Made by a program: the position numbers and the translations under genes
Part shown: one piece after another, positions 52,141-61,300 of the stretch
How positions within the stretch are numbered: the first letter of the stretch is position 1
Layout of the letters: every line of letters starts with the position of its first letter
NCBI GenBank assembly: GCA_902760805.1
Contig: CACWHY010000003.1
Location: 122,635 to 186,634, forward strand
DNA: 64,000 nt
Source: Ruminococcus flavefaciens
GTDB taxonomy: Bacteria; Bacillota; Clostridia; Oscillospirales; Ruminococcaceae
Reading direction: 5' to 3'
The notes under the pieces: generated by a model
The model's input: only the letters and a program-made list of their open reading frames with translations
What the model was told of the DNA's origin: nothing
The model's database searches: none

Positions 52141-52908
52141 CTACCCTTCCATCCCTTCAAGGAAGTCAACTATGGGAAGGCCGAATTTTTCCGCCAGCTC
52201 ACGGCATTTCCTCATGGGCTCGATTTCAGAAAGCGCCTCGGGGAAGTGCGCATCACAGCCGATCACGGCCTTAGCTCCGCAGCTTGCAGCGATTTGCAAA
52301 AAACGCTCAGAGGTATAATGCCGCCCGTCACGGACTCCCAGAAGGTTGATCTCCACCGGAAAATCTCTCTCACTGAGATATCTGCAAAGCCTGGTGTACT
52401 CCGCCTCCCAGATCTCAGCCGAGCCGGTGAAATTATACAGATCCGGGTGGGCTAGATAGGCATATCTGCCGGACTCCATGCCCTCGATTATCAGGTCGAT
52501 GTACTTTTTGAACTCCCCCACATCGTCGCTGCCGAAGCCTGTGTAGGGCGAAAGAGGCTCAGGAGAGGTGAAATGCTGCCCCATGATCATGTAGTCCACG
52601 GGATAATCCGAAAGGAGCCTGTCCTGGTCAGCCATTTGCTCCGGGATGAACTCCGCCTCAAAGCCGATGTAGATCTTGATGTCAGAGGCATACTCACGCT
52701 TTAGGTCTGTAAGGCTGGTGAAGTAGCCGTCCAGCTCCGAGGGCGCCATTCTAGTTGGCGAAACATAGCCGTTTTTGTAGACCCAAGGGCAGTGATCTGA
52801 GAAGCCCAGCACCTTCATCCCGTGGCGAATAGCGTGCTCAACGTACTCCCTGTCCTCGCCCCGGGCGTGATTGCAACGGTAGGTGTGTGTATGGTAATTT
52901 GCTAACAT
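52141..52908 (-). CDS. PHP-domain histidinol-phosphatase family protein
   Basis: The 255-residue protein has the PHP metal motifs: NYHTHTYRCNH (HxH) near the start, GFSDHCPW, FEAEFIPE, GQHFTSPEP and GCDAHFPEAL. It resembles HisK-type histidinol phosphate phosphatase; other PHP phosphoesterases are possible. No other his genes are near. It lies 12 bases after the lipoprotein gene. Confidence 0.85.
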   Translation of the reverse strand: MLANYHTHTYRCNHARGEDREYVEHAIRHGMKVLGFSDHCPWVYKNGYVSPTRMAPSELDGYFTSLTDLKREYASDIKIYIGFEAEFIPEQMADQDRLLSDYPVDYMIMGQHFTSPEPLSPYTGFGSDDVGEFKKYIDLIIEGMESGRYAYLAHPDLYNFTGSAEIWEAEYTRLCRYLSERDFPVEINLLGVRDGRHYTSERFLQIAASCGAKAVIGCDAHFPEALSEIEPMRKCRELAEKFGLPIVDFLEGMEG

Positions 52909-52920
52909 TTTTGCACTCCT

Positions 52921-53796
52921 TTATGAGTTCCAATACTTCTCAAGATCGGCCTTATTTGCCAGGATATAGGTGTTTCCCACCTGCACCTTTGCAGAAATGG
53001 AGCAGCCGTCCACAGTCTGGCCAGGCACCTCGTCAATATCGCCGCTCTCGCTGTAGATGTACATAGCCGGCTGGAATTTTTCCGGGCTCTGGTCCACGAT
53101 GAATATCAGCTCCGGGTCGTAGGTCAGGGTCAGCAGGGCGTCTGTGATGCTGTCGCTTGAGCAGACGGTATAGCCGATGCCCATATAGCCCACCATCGAA
53201 AGGCTGGGCTCTGCGGTCTCCAGCCAGACCTCAGTGGCAGGATCCCCGGAAAACTCCAGCTTCGGAAGGATCGCCTTGTCCGTATTTCGGCAGAGCTCCT
53301 CGCCCTCCAAGGTCACTGTCACAGCCTCACGGGGGATACCTCCGGCAGCTTCGCAGGCAGCCGCAAGCTCCTCCCAGCCGGTCACGTCCAGCTCAGAAAC
53401 GTCCTTGCAGTCCCCCCAGCAGCCGATCTCCTCAGAGCCGGGATACCGGACAAAGACCTGCTTCAGGGAGCCGTTTTCCCGGTGGATCAGTATGTAATCG
53501 CCGCCCTCTGAGTCAGGCAGGACGGGCAGCAGCCTGTCCCCGAAAATGTCGCCCTTTTCCAGCTTCCCCACAGCCACGGCCTTTCCGAAGGCCGGATCCT
53601 CAGGAGCCGCTGCACTTAGCTCCATGTGGGCATTTTTCACGGCAAGAGCCAGGTCCTTTGCGGAAACAGCCCTCTCCTCAGCGGCAGAGCTCTCAGGCCT
53701 TCCGCTTTCCGAGGGCTTGCTCTCAGAAGGCTCGTCCCCGCACGAGACTGCCCCTATAAGCGCCAAAGCCAGCGCCGCAGCTGTGATCCTTCTCAT
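52921..53796 (-). CDS. Lipoprotein of unknown function
   Basis: The 291-residue protein starts MRRITAAALALALIGAVSCGD, a lipoprotein signal with Cys19. A Ser/Glu/Pro-rich linker to about residue 45 precedes the globular domain (DGDKILIHRENGSL-like strands; GYMGIGYTVCSSDSITDAL). No family is recognised. GGAGGT precedes ATG 53796. A divergent promoter pair separates it from the beta-lactamase-like gene. Confidence 0.7.
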   Translation of the reverse strand: MRRITAAALALALIGAVSCGDEPSESKPSESGRPESSAAEERAVSAKDLALAVKNAHMELSAAAPEDPAFGKAVAVGKLEKGDIFGDRLLPVLPDSEGGDYILIHRENGSLKQVFVRYPGSEEIGCWGDCKDVSELDVTGWEELAAACEAAGGIPREAVTVTLEGEELCRNTDKAILPKLEFSGDPATEVWLETAEPSLSMVGYMGIGYTVCSSDSITDALLTLTYDPELIFIVDQSPEKFQPAMYIYSESGDIDEVPGQTVDGCSISAKVQVGNTYILANKADLEKYWNS

Positions 53797-53824
53797 ATCA
53801 GCACCTCCGAATATCTTTACTCCT

Positions 53825-53853
53825 ATTTTAGCACTGCCTCCGGCCTTTGTCAA
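53825..53853 (-). promoter_or_regulatory. Promoter for the lipoprotein-PHP genes
   Basis: TTGACA (53848-53853), 17-base spacer, TAAAAT (53825-53830) on the minus strand. Confidence 0.78.
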
Positions 53854-53863
53854 CCGCCCGCAC

Positions 53864-53892
53864 TTGACCTTCCGGCGGCAAACTGCTATAAT
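53864..53892 (+). promoter_or_regulatory. Promoter for the serine hydrolase gene
   Basis: TTGACC (53864-53869), 17-base spacer, TATAAT (53887-53892). Its -35 lies 11 bases from the -35 of the divergent promoter. Confidence 0.8.
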
Positions 53893-53914
53893 AAGGGAAA
53901 AAGGAGTGATACCC

Positions 53915-54778
53915 ATGGATATTTTCGCAGAATTCTTAGCCGAAGTCGCCGCCCAGGGGCTTTGCCTTTACGGAGTGGAGGTGCTCAAGGAGGGCAAGCT
54001 GATCTTCCGGGAAATGCTTGCTCCGGACCAGCGCTATCCGATCTACTCGGCCACAAAAACAGTCACCACCTCCGCCGTGGGACTTGCCTGCTCAGAGGGG
54101 AAATTCCGCATAGATAAGCCACTTGCAGACTATCTTTCCACCCAGGAGCTGAGTATTCTCCCTGAGCGAAACAGCGCCTTTTTGCAGCTGCCCGTGAGCC
54201 GCTTCCTGACCATGACCGTGGCCGGCTTCCCCTTCCGGCCGGAGGGCGAAAACTGGCTGGACACCGTACTTTGCTCAGATGTGGACTTTGCCGCTCCGCC
54301 AAAATTCCACTACACCAACGTTCAGGCCTATCTGGTGGGAGCCGCCTGCGAAAACGCCGTGGGACAGCCTCTTATGGACTACCTGACCCCTCGTTTCTGG
54401 GAGCCTCTGGGGATCCCTGCGCCGGAATTCCAGACCGACCCTCAGGGGCGGTTTTACGGCGCCACCGGCATGAAGCTGACCCTCCATGAGCTGAGCCTCA
54501 TCGGGCAGCTCTACCTGCAAAGGGGCAGGCTGGACGGAAGGCAGATACTCCCCGAAAAATGGACGATAGAGGCCTCCTCCAAGCAGACCAGTTCCACCGA
54601 GGGCGGCTACGGATACTTCCTCTGGACAGGGGATGATAGCTTCTCCGTCAGCGGAAAATGGGGACAGAAATGCCTGTGTTTCCCCAAAAAGCAGCTCATG
54701 ATCACCTACATGGGCAATATGCCGGAGGACTCGGACAAAATGCTTGCCCTTGCTCATAAGCTGGCTCAGGCGCTATAA
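53915..54778 (+). CDS. Beta-lactamase-like serine hydrolase (class C family)
   Basis: The 287-residue protein has the SxxK motif YSATKTVTTSAVGLA (about 48-62), the Tyr motif as YTNVQAYLVG instead of YSN/YAN, and a C-terminal SGKWGQ that could be the KTG-like region. It has no signal peptide, so it is cytoplasmic. Such esterase/peptidase-like proteins seldom act on antibiotics. AAGGAG precedes ATG 53915. It overlaps the convergent M50 gene by six bases. Confidence 0.82.
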   Translation: MDIFAEFLAEVAAQGLCLYGVEVLKEGKLIFREMLAPDQRYPIYSATKTVTTSAVGLACSEGKFRIDKPLADYLSTQELSILPERNSAFLQLPVSRFLTMTVAGFPFRPEGENWLDTVLCSDVDFAAPPKFHYTNVQAYLVGAACENAVGQPLMDYLTPRFWEPLGIPAPEFQTDPQGRFYGATGMKLTLHELSLIGQLYLQRGRLDGRQILPEKWTIEASSKQTSSTEGGYGYFLWTGDDSFSVSGKWGQKCLCFPKKQLMITYMGNMPEDSDKMLALAHKLAQAL

Positions 54779-55282
54779 CAGACACACGGCGGCAAGGATC
54801 CCTCCTGCCGCCGCTATTTTTGCCATGCCGATCAGCCGTAGCAGAGCCCGCTCGTTGGGTCTGCCCAGCGCAAAAAGCTCCAGAGCAGCTCCCCCGTCCA
54901 GCCCGGAAAATGGCAGCAGATTCAGCAGGCCTTCCCACAGACTGACCCGGAAGAGGCTGCCTGTAGCTCCCTGAAAATACAGCAGCACCGCCATGAGAAG
55001 ATTTACCGCCGGGCCGCTGAGCAGAACAAGGATCTCCTGCCAAAGAGCCGGGATCCTCTGGCGGCTGACGGTCATGAAAAAACCCGTCCAGCGCAGATCT
55101 ATACCGGTGACTCTTCCGCCGGTGAGCTCCGCAGCCAAGACGTGCCCCAGCTCATGGAGGAGGCAGACTGCGTAAGATCCCCAGATCAGCAACGGATCTC
55201 TCACCAGGAAGATCAGGGAATTCACCAGCAGGAATGAAAATCTCACCCTCACCCGGCAGCCGCCCAGCTCTATCTCCCACAA
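54773..55282 (-). CDS. M50 family site-2 protease, SpoIVFB-like
   Basis: The 169-residue membrane protein has the zinc motif LLHELGHVLAAE (HExxH) in a helix and the NLLPFSGLDGGAAL motif with the third metal ligand. It is small, like SpoIVFB, which cleaves pro-sigma-K during sporulation. It has about five helices. Overlap with the upstream 95-residue membrane gene (13 bases) suggests that they act together. Its 3' end overlaps the convergent serine hydrolase gene. Confidence 0.85.
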   Translation of the reverse strand: MWEIELGGCRVRVRFSFLLVNSLIFLVRDPLLIWGSYAVCLLHELGHVLAAELTGGRVTGIDLRWTGFFMTVSRQRIPALWQEILVLLSGPAVNLLMAVLLYFQGATGSLFRVSLWEGLLNLLPFSGLDGGAALELFALGRPNERALLRLIGMAKIAAAGGILAAVCLL

Positions 55283-55557
55283 AGCGAGATCAGCAGCCCG
55301 ATCGGGTCCGGGATCAGCTCTCTTCCGTCACCGGCCAGCTCCTTCAGCCGGTCAAGGAGCTCCCTTGCAGTCTCCGGCTGAAAGGAGTGCAGGATCAGCA
55401 GCCCGGCCGCAATAAGTCCGCAGACCGCCGCCTGTGTCCCCACGATCCCGGTGACTTTCCCCGAAGAATAGAGCTCCGTCAGTTCCTCCTCTTCGTCTGG
55501 GTCAGGTATATCCGGAAAGACCGCCGGCTCCTGACGCTCAAGCATTTCAGTTCCCAT
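55270..55557 (-). CDS. Small membrane protein, partner candidate of the M50 protease
   Basis: The 95-residue protein has an acidic N-terminus (about 1-30, PDIPDPDEEEELTELY), a hydrophobic helix (about 38-56, GIVGTQAAVCGLIAAGLLIL) and a short external tail. It resembles the SpoIVFA layout only in topology; the M23-like domain is missing. ATG 55557 has GGCGGTG at moderate distance. Overlap with the M50 gene gives the link. Confidence 0.55.
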   Translation of the reverse strand: MGTEMLERQEPAVFPDIPDPDEEEELTELYSSGKVTGIVGTQAAVCGLIAAGLLILHSFQPETARELLDRLKELAGDGRELIPDPIGLLISLCGR

Positions 55558-55675
55558 AACAAACACCGCCTTCGTTTTTTTACATTATATTCCGAAAAGA
55601 TCCCTATCATGCACCGCAAATGGACGGTTTTTCTGTGCATTTCTACGAACAGCGCCCCGGGAGGGCTCCCCTGCG

Positions 55676-55704
55676 TTGACAGAAAACCGCAAAAGTGTTA
55701 CAAT
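55676..55704 (+). promoter_or_regulatory. Promoter for the lipoprotein-radA genes
   Basis: TTGACA (55676-55681), 17-base spacer, TACAAT (55699-55704). Confidence 0.8.
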
Positions 55705-55748
55705 ATTTAGAGAAAACACCGCTTTCACTATAAATTGGAGGTCAAAAC

Positions 55749-56831
55749 GTGAGACACAAGTTCATTCCCCTTTTCGCACTTACGATATCCGCAGCTTCCG
55801 CATTTTCCGGCTGCTCAGGCTCAAAAACCGTTTCATCAGCCGTTGATCCGGCACCGATCACTCCTCAGAGCATCGTCTTCGACTGGCAAAAGCCCTTCGA
55901 GAACAAGCTAAGGGAATTCATGGCCTCAGATCAGTTCAAGGCTGAAGCCGGCAGCGGTATCGGAGCCTCAATGTTCGACCTTCGTGACCTTACAGGCGAC
56001 GGTATCCCGGAGCTTATGATCTCCCCCGATACCGACCACGGAACTCCCTGCCAGATCTACACCTACTCAGACGGAGCTCTCAGCTCACTGGGAGAGACCG
56101 GCGACTACGGTATGTTCAGTTTTCTGCCGGCGCTGAGAATGGTCAGCGACGAATATCAGGGCACAGGCTTCACTATCGGCAAGTACCTCGGCTTTGAAAA
56201 CGGCGAGCTGGTGCCTGTTATGACATACAGCGACAATACTGCCTCTGCTGCCACAGGTGCTGTCATCGTCCACGAAATCAACGGCGAGGAGGTAACTCTG
56301 CCGGAATTCGACGCCGCTCTTGAGGAGTACCGCTCAAGCCCCTCCTGCAATATGGGCAGAAAGTACACCTTCGGCGAGGAAGCTGTAAGCTACGCTGTTT
56401 ACTGCTCCGAAAGCTGGGGAGCCGTGCTGACTCCCACTCAGAAGCAGTGCTACCGTGACCTGCTGACTGCCGCTTATGAGGAGTCTCAGCAGACCGGCAC
56501 TGACGCAGGCTTTGAGCTTTGCGACCTGAACGCTGATGACGTGCCGGAGCTGATAATTTCCGAGGGCACCTTCGACGGAGCTTCCTGCAAGATCTACTAC
56601 ATTAACGGCGACGAGGCAGTTCAGCTGGACGGCAGCTATGGCTCAGACGGAAGACTGGGCCTGGACATCGCACAGAGCGTTTTCTACGCCTACGGAGCCA
56701 CCGAGAACACCTACTGGAGCCTTACAGACAGCTCCTTCTCCGCAGCCGACTATACCTCCTCCGGAAGCACCATGGAGTGCGGCAGAAAATACCTGCTCAC
56801 CCCGGAGACCATCGAGACTGCACTGATCTAA
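55749..56831 (+). CDS. Lipoprotein with two DGxPELI elements
   Basis: The 360-residue lipoprotein starts at GTG 55749 with GGAGGT upstream. Lipobox AFSGC gives Cys22. Two elements, LRDLTGDGIPELMISPD (about 77) and LCDLNADDVPELIISEG (about 258), occur in repeated halves, so it looks like an internally duplicated domain. The similar element in the lipoprotein at 12274-13098 suggests one family. It lies three bases before radA. Function unknown. Confidence 0.78.
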   Translation: MRHKFIPLFALTISAASAFSGCSGSKTVSSAVDPAPITPQSIVFDWQKPFENKLREFMASDQFKAEAGSGIGASMFDLRDLTGDGIPELMISPDTDHGTPCQIYTYSDGALSSLGETGDYGMFSFLPALRMVSDEYQGTGFTIGKYLGFENGELVPVMTYSDNTASAATGAVIVHEINGEEVTLPEFDAALEEYRSSPSCNMGRKYTFGEEAVSYAVYCSESWGAVLTPTQKQCYRDLLTAAYEESQQTGTDAGFELCDLNADDVPELIISEGTFDGASCKIYYINGDEAVQLDGSYGSDGRLGLDIAQSVFYAYGATENTYWSLTDSSFSAADYTSSGSTMECGRKYLLTPETIETALI

Positions 56832-56834
56832 GCT

Positions 56835-58205
56835 ATGGCCAAGTCAAGATTTATTTACACCTGCAACCAATGCGGCTATGAGACCAGCAAGTGGAACGGC
56901 AAGTGCCCCTCATGCGGCGCCTGGAATTCCCTGGAAGAGGAGCTTGCGGAAAAGCCCTCCCCCTCTGGAAGCCGCTCATCTTACTCAGCCCCGGATCTGT
57001 CCGAGAGTATCCTGGAGCTGGAAAACATCGGCGCCGACACCGACGTCCGCTATAACACCGGCGTAGGTGAGCTGGACCGTGTGCTGGGCGGCGGCCTTGT
57101 AAAGGGCTCGCTGGTGCTGCTGGGCGGCGAGCCGGGTATCGGAAAGAGCACCCTGCTGCTCCAGATCTGCCAGTTTTTGGGAGAGGAGCACTCTGTGCTG
57201 TATGTTTCAGGAGAGGAATCCGCCCGCCAGATAAAGCTGAGAGCTCAGCGCCTGGGAGTTGACTCAGAAAACCTGTACATACTCACTGCCACCGATGCGG
57301 AGGCGATCGCTGAGACCATCTCTCAGAGCGCTCCCGACATCGCTATTATCGACTCGATCCAGACCATGAGCATAAGCCGGATCTCCTCAAGCCCCGGCAG
57401 CATAACTCAGGTCCGTGAGTGTACCAACCTTTTCATGCACACAGCCAAGTCTCAGGAGATTCCCATGATCATTGTCGGCCATGTCAACAAGGACGGCGCT
57501 ATCGCCGGACCTAAGGTCATGGAGCACATCGTTGACGCAGTTCTCCACTTTGAGGGCGAGCGCCACCAGAGCTATCGTCTTCTGAGAGCGGTGAAGAACC
57601 GTTTCGGCTCCACCAACGAGATCGGAGTTTTCGAGATGCTGGACAAGGGCTTAGCGGAGGTGGCTAACCCCTCGCAAATGCTGCTTTCCGGCCGCCCCCA
57701 TAATGTTTCTGGCACCTGTGTAGCCTGCGTTATGGAGGGAACTCGCCCGATACTTGCGGAGGTGCAGGCTCTGGCCGCAAAGACCAGCTATGCCGCCCCC
57801 CGAAGAATGGCCACAGGCTTCGATTTCAACCGCCTGACCATAATCATCGCTGTGCTGGAGAAGCGCCTGGGGATATTCCTTGGGACACTGGACGTTTACC
57901 TGAACATAGTCGGCGGCTTCCGGCTGGACGAGCCCGCCGGTGATCTGCCTGTTGCAATGGCGCTGTATTCCGCAGTTATGGACAGGCCTATCAGCGAGGA
58001 GCTTATCGCTTTCGGCGAGATCGGTCTGGGGGGAGAGGTCAGGAGCGTTTCCCACATCGCTCAGCGTATCCGTGAGGCGGAGCGAATGGGCTTCACCACC
58101 TGCATCATCCCCAAGCAGTGCGCATCAGCCGTTGACCAGAAGGACTATTCGATCAATATCGTGCCTGTCAGCTCACTAAAGCAGGCCTTCACCCAAATAA
58201 AGTAA
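56835..58205 (+). CDS. radA: DNA repair protein RadA
   Basis: The 456-residue protein has an N-terminal C4 zinc finger (YTCNQCGYETSKWNGKCPSC), a RecA-like ATPase (Walker A GGEPGIGKST; Walker B IAIIDSIQT), the KNRFGSTNEIGVFEM motif with the RadA KNRFG signature, and a C-terminal Lon-like P domain (LDVYLNIVGGFRLDEPA). It helps branch migration in recombination repair. Confidence 0.96.
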   Translation: MAKSRFIYTCNQCGYETSKWNGKCPSCGAWNSLEEELAEKPSPSGSRSSYSAPDLSESILELENIGADTDVRYNTGVGELDRVLGGGLVKGSLVLLGGEPGIGKSTLLLQICQFLGEEHSVLYVSGEESARQIKLRAQRLGVDSENLYILTATDAEAIAETISQSAPDIAIIDSIQTMSISRISSSPGSITQVRECTNLFMHTAKSQEIPMIIVGHVNKDGAIAGPKVMEHIVDAVLHFEGERHQSYRLLRAVKNRFGSTNEIGVFEMLDKGLAEVANPSQMLLSGRPHNVSGTCVACVMEGTRPILAEVQALAAKTSYAAPRRMATGFDFNRLTIIIAVLEKRLGIFLGTLDVYLNIVGGFRLDEPAGDLPVAMALYSAVMDRPISEELIAFGEIGLGGEVRSVSHIAQRIREAERMGFTTCIIPKQCASAVDQKDYSINIVPVSSLKQAFTQIK

Positions 58206-58209
58206 AAGA

Positions 58210-58250
58210 AGATCCCACAGGCGGAGGAATATGCCTGTGGGATCTTTTTG
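58210..58250 (+). terminator. Terminator after radA
   Basis: A perfect 13-bp stem (AGATCCCACAGGC) followed by TTTTTG. Confidence 0.88.
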
Positions 58251-58264
58251 CCATTCTATGGCTA

Positions 58265-58303
58265 ATATGGAAAAAGGCTCGGGAAGGAGCCTTTTTTCCA
58301 TAT
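58265..58303. terminator. Terminator after the pectate lyase gene
   Basis: A long inverted repeat (ATATGGAAAAAGGCTC with its complement) with a GGGAAG loop; T-runs on both strands. It serves mainly the minus-strand gene. Confidence 0.78.
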
Positions 58304-58327
58304 ATCATTATATTTTGAGGACCGAAA

Positions 58328-61300
58328 TCAGCCTGCTTGTACTGACTCCGGGAGTGCTGTCAGGAGGCCGGCATCGTACTTCTGGATCGACAGAGCGTCC
58401 ATGCCGTTGACACCGTCACCTCGTTTGTATACGTCTGCCAGATCAAGCTGAGAATCAGAGAGGGGGTACTTCTTAGCGTTGGCAACGTACTGGAGAATGG
58501 CTACTGCATCGTTGAGGTTTACCTCTCCGTTGAGGTTTGCATCGCCCAGGATCTTGCCTGAGGGCTCTGTAGGATCAACGGGAGCAGTTGTTGTAGTTGT
58601 TGTAGTTACAGGAGCAGGAGCTGCTGTTGTAACTGTAGTTGTCTGAGCCGGTGTCTGAGGACCGCCTGAGAGGAAGTCACCGCCGGGGATATTTGTGCCG
58701 TCCATACAGCCGCCCTTTGCATCAAATACTGCCTTCAGAGTGTCGAACAGTGCAGAGGAGGAAGCTGTATCCAGCTTGTAATTGCCGGAAGGGATATAGC
58801 ACAGTGATGAGTTTGTATCGAAGTTTGCGTATGTGTTGTCAGAGCTTACCTTAGCGGACTTGTCAGATACGATAGTTCCCTGCTGGTCGCCCTTGCAGTT
58901 TGTGAATACGTCGTTGTAGCTCTTGATAGCGCCCAGCTTGATCTGCATGGGGTTCTTGGAGTTGTTGAAAACGTTGTACTCAGAGAAGATGTAAGCGTTT
59001 GCTCTGGGATTCATGCAGTAGCTTGTCTGGCCGTCGAATACGTTGTTGTACATATGGATATTAGCCTGACGAGCAAGAGGTCCTCTTGACTCACAGCTCT
59101 TCCAGTAGTTGTGGTGATATGTCAGGTGGAACTGGAGGTTTGAGTCGGAAGCGCCTACCAGGTTGGTCTTGTGGTAGCCCTCATAGTAGCAGTAGCTGTT
59201 GGTGAAGTACTGGCCACGCTTGAAATCGCAGGCGCCGTCGCCCTGTGCCTTATCGGACTCAGCAGGATTGGAGATGTTGGGTACATAGAACTCGCAGTTG
59301 TGGATCCAGCAGCGCTCTACGGAAGCTGTGAGAGTTGAGCCTGACTGAACGCCCTCCATACCAACGCAGTCCTCGGGAACATTGCGGAAGTGTACGTTTC
59401 TTACCTCGAAGCTCTTGCCAAGCGTGGGAGCTCCGGACTCTGCGATGAAGTGGATGCCCCAGCCGTTGATAGTAGCGTCTGTGCCAACGCCCTCGATAGT
59501 GATGTCCTTACCGGACTTCATTCTTGCCATGTAGCCGTTGTCGCCTACGGATCCGCCGTAGTCAACTGAATCGTAAGCTGTTACGCCGGCAGGAGCCTGA
59601 ACGTCGCCGATGATACGGATAACAAGGGGAGTTCCGTCCTCAGCCAGCTTCTTGATGATGCCCTGATTGGTGTTAGCCTTTCCGCCGCCGGCAGTCTGAC
59701 CGGTTCCGGCATCCATACCGTTGGAGTTGAGGATATTACCGATACCCTTAACAGTTGTGCCGTCCTTTGAGGTAACTGAAACGGTATCCTTATTGTCGTT
59801 AGTAACGTAGAGCACCTTGGCGTTTGCCTTGAGAGTACCGCCGTCTGTGTAAGCTCCAACGCCCTCAGTGTAGTTGAAATGAGCGTAGCCTGAACGATCC
59901 TGCTCGGAAACCGCAACGCCTGTCTTTGTGAAGGAGCCCTTAGTTGTGTCAAGAGAAATGGAGTATGTGCCGGGCTTCAGACCGAGAAGGTCAACTCTCA
60001 GGCCCTCATTTGTGTCTCTTACCAGGTATGTGAAGTCATCACCTGTGAGAGTTCCGGAGGAAGCGCCTGTGTAGGAAACGCCCTTTACCTCGCTGTCCTT
60101 GAGACCGGAGAGCACCAGCCAAGCCATTTCGTTCCAGCCGCCTGCGCTTACTACCTTAACATCGCCAACGCTTGTGCTGCCCTGTGAGGGAGCTGCTGTG
60201 GTAACTGTAGGAGTACCGGGGTCGCTGGGAGCTGCTGTTGTGTTGATAACTACAGGAGCAGAGCCGTCGCCGGAATATACCATGTAGAACAGATTTACTG
60301 AATCAGCCTTTGTGAGGGTGTGAGATCCTGCGGAAACACTTGTTGTGAGCACGCCGCTGCCGTCAGCTGTCAGCTTGTTGCCGTCCACCTTGATAGTAGC
60401 GTTTGCCTCGCCGAATACCAGTGTGAGAGTACCGGCGCTGGGTGCGTTGAACGAGATTGAAGTTGCAGACTCGATCTTCAGGCACTGCGTAAGGGTAAGA
60501 CCGTTATAGGTGGCCGTGCCCTTAGCAGTAGAGAGGTTGCCTGAAATGGTATAGAAGCTGCTGGAGGTGCCGTTCGTTGTGAAGTTGTGAACGTAGTCTC
60601 CGGCAGTGGGAGTAACTGTGGGAGTCTGAGCTGCTGTTGTCTGTGTGGGAGGAGTTGTAACAGCAGGAGCATCAGTAGCTGCGGGAGCAGGAGTGTTGTC
60701 CTCCTTGAAGCCGCTGCCGATAGCCTGAACAGTGCCCTTGTAGCTTACCAGAGCAGCCTTAAGGCCGTCATTTACTGCGTAGCTTGCGTCGTCAACTGAG
60801 TTGTTGAACTGCCACTTGAAGTCTCCTCCGTCAACACGTCCAGCCTTAGCTGTAACGATAGCAGGAACATCTGCTGCTGCATCGGGAGTGTACTTGTACA
60901 TTGAGCTTGCTGTATCGAAGTTATTGTATGTAGTTCCGCCGGAAAGTGTCTTTACGGAGGAAGGAACTGACTCGCTTCTGCTGGATGCCTCATAAGCATC
61001 GAAGCTGGAGCTGTTATCCTTGTAGGTGATGTAGCTGGAAACGCCCTCCATATAGTTGCCGAAGGACTTGATTATTCCGCCGGTCTCACCTGAGAATGTT
61101 CCCTCGCCTGCTGCGTCAGTACCCTGAAGTGAGCTCATCATGGGTCTGGGGCAGTTTCTGAAGTAGTTGTTCTCAACGAAGGCTGAGCTGCCCATTGTTA
61201 CGCCAACGCCGTATTTTGCATTGCCGTCGAAATAGTTGTTGTAGCAGTGAACTGTGCAGGTACGGATACGGGGGTGACGTGAGTCAGAGTGATCGTACCA

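Noticed and set aside
53546-53914. N-terminal extension of the serine hydrolase gene
   Set aside because: It lies opposite the lipoprotein coding start and across two promoters; AAGGAG before 53915 marks the true start.
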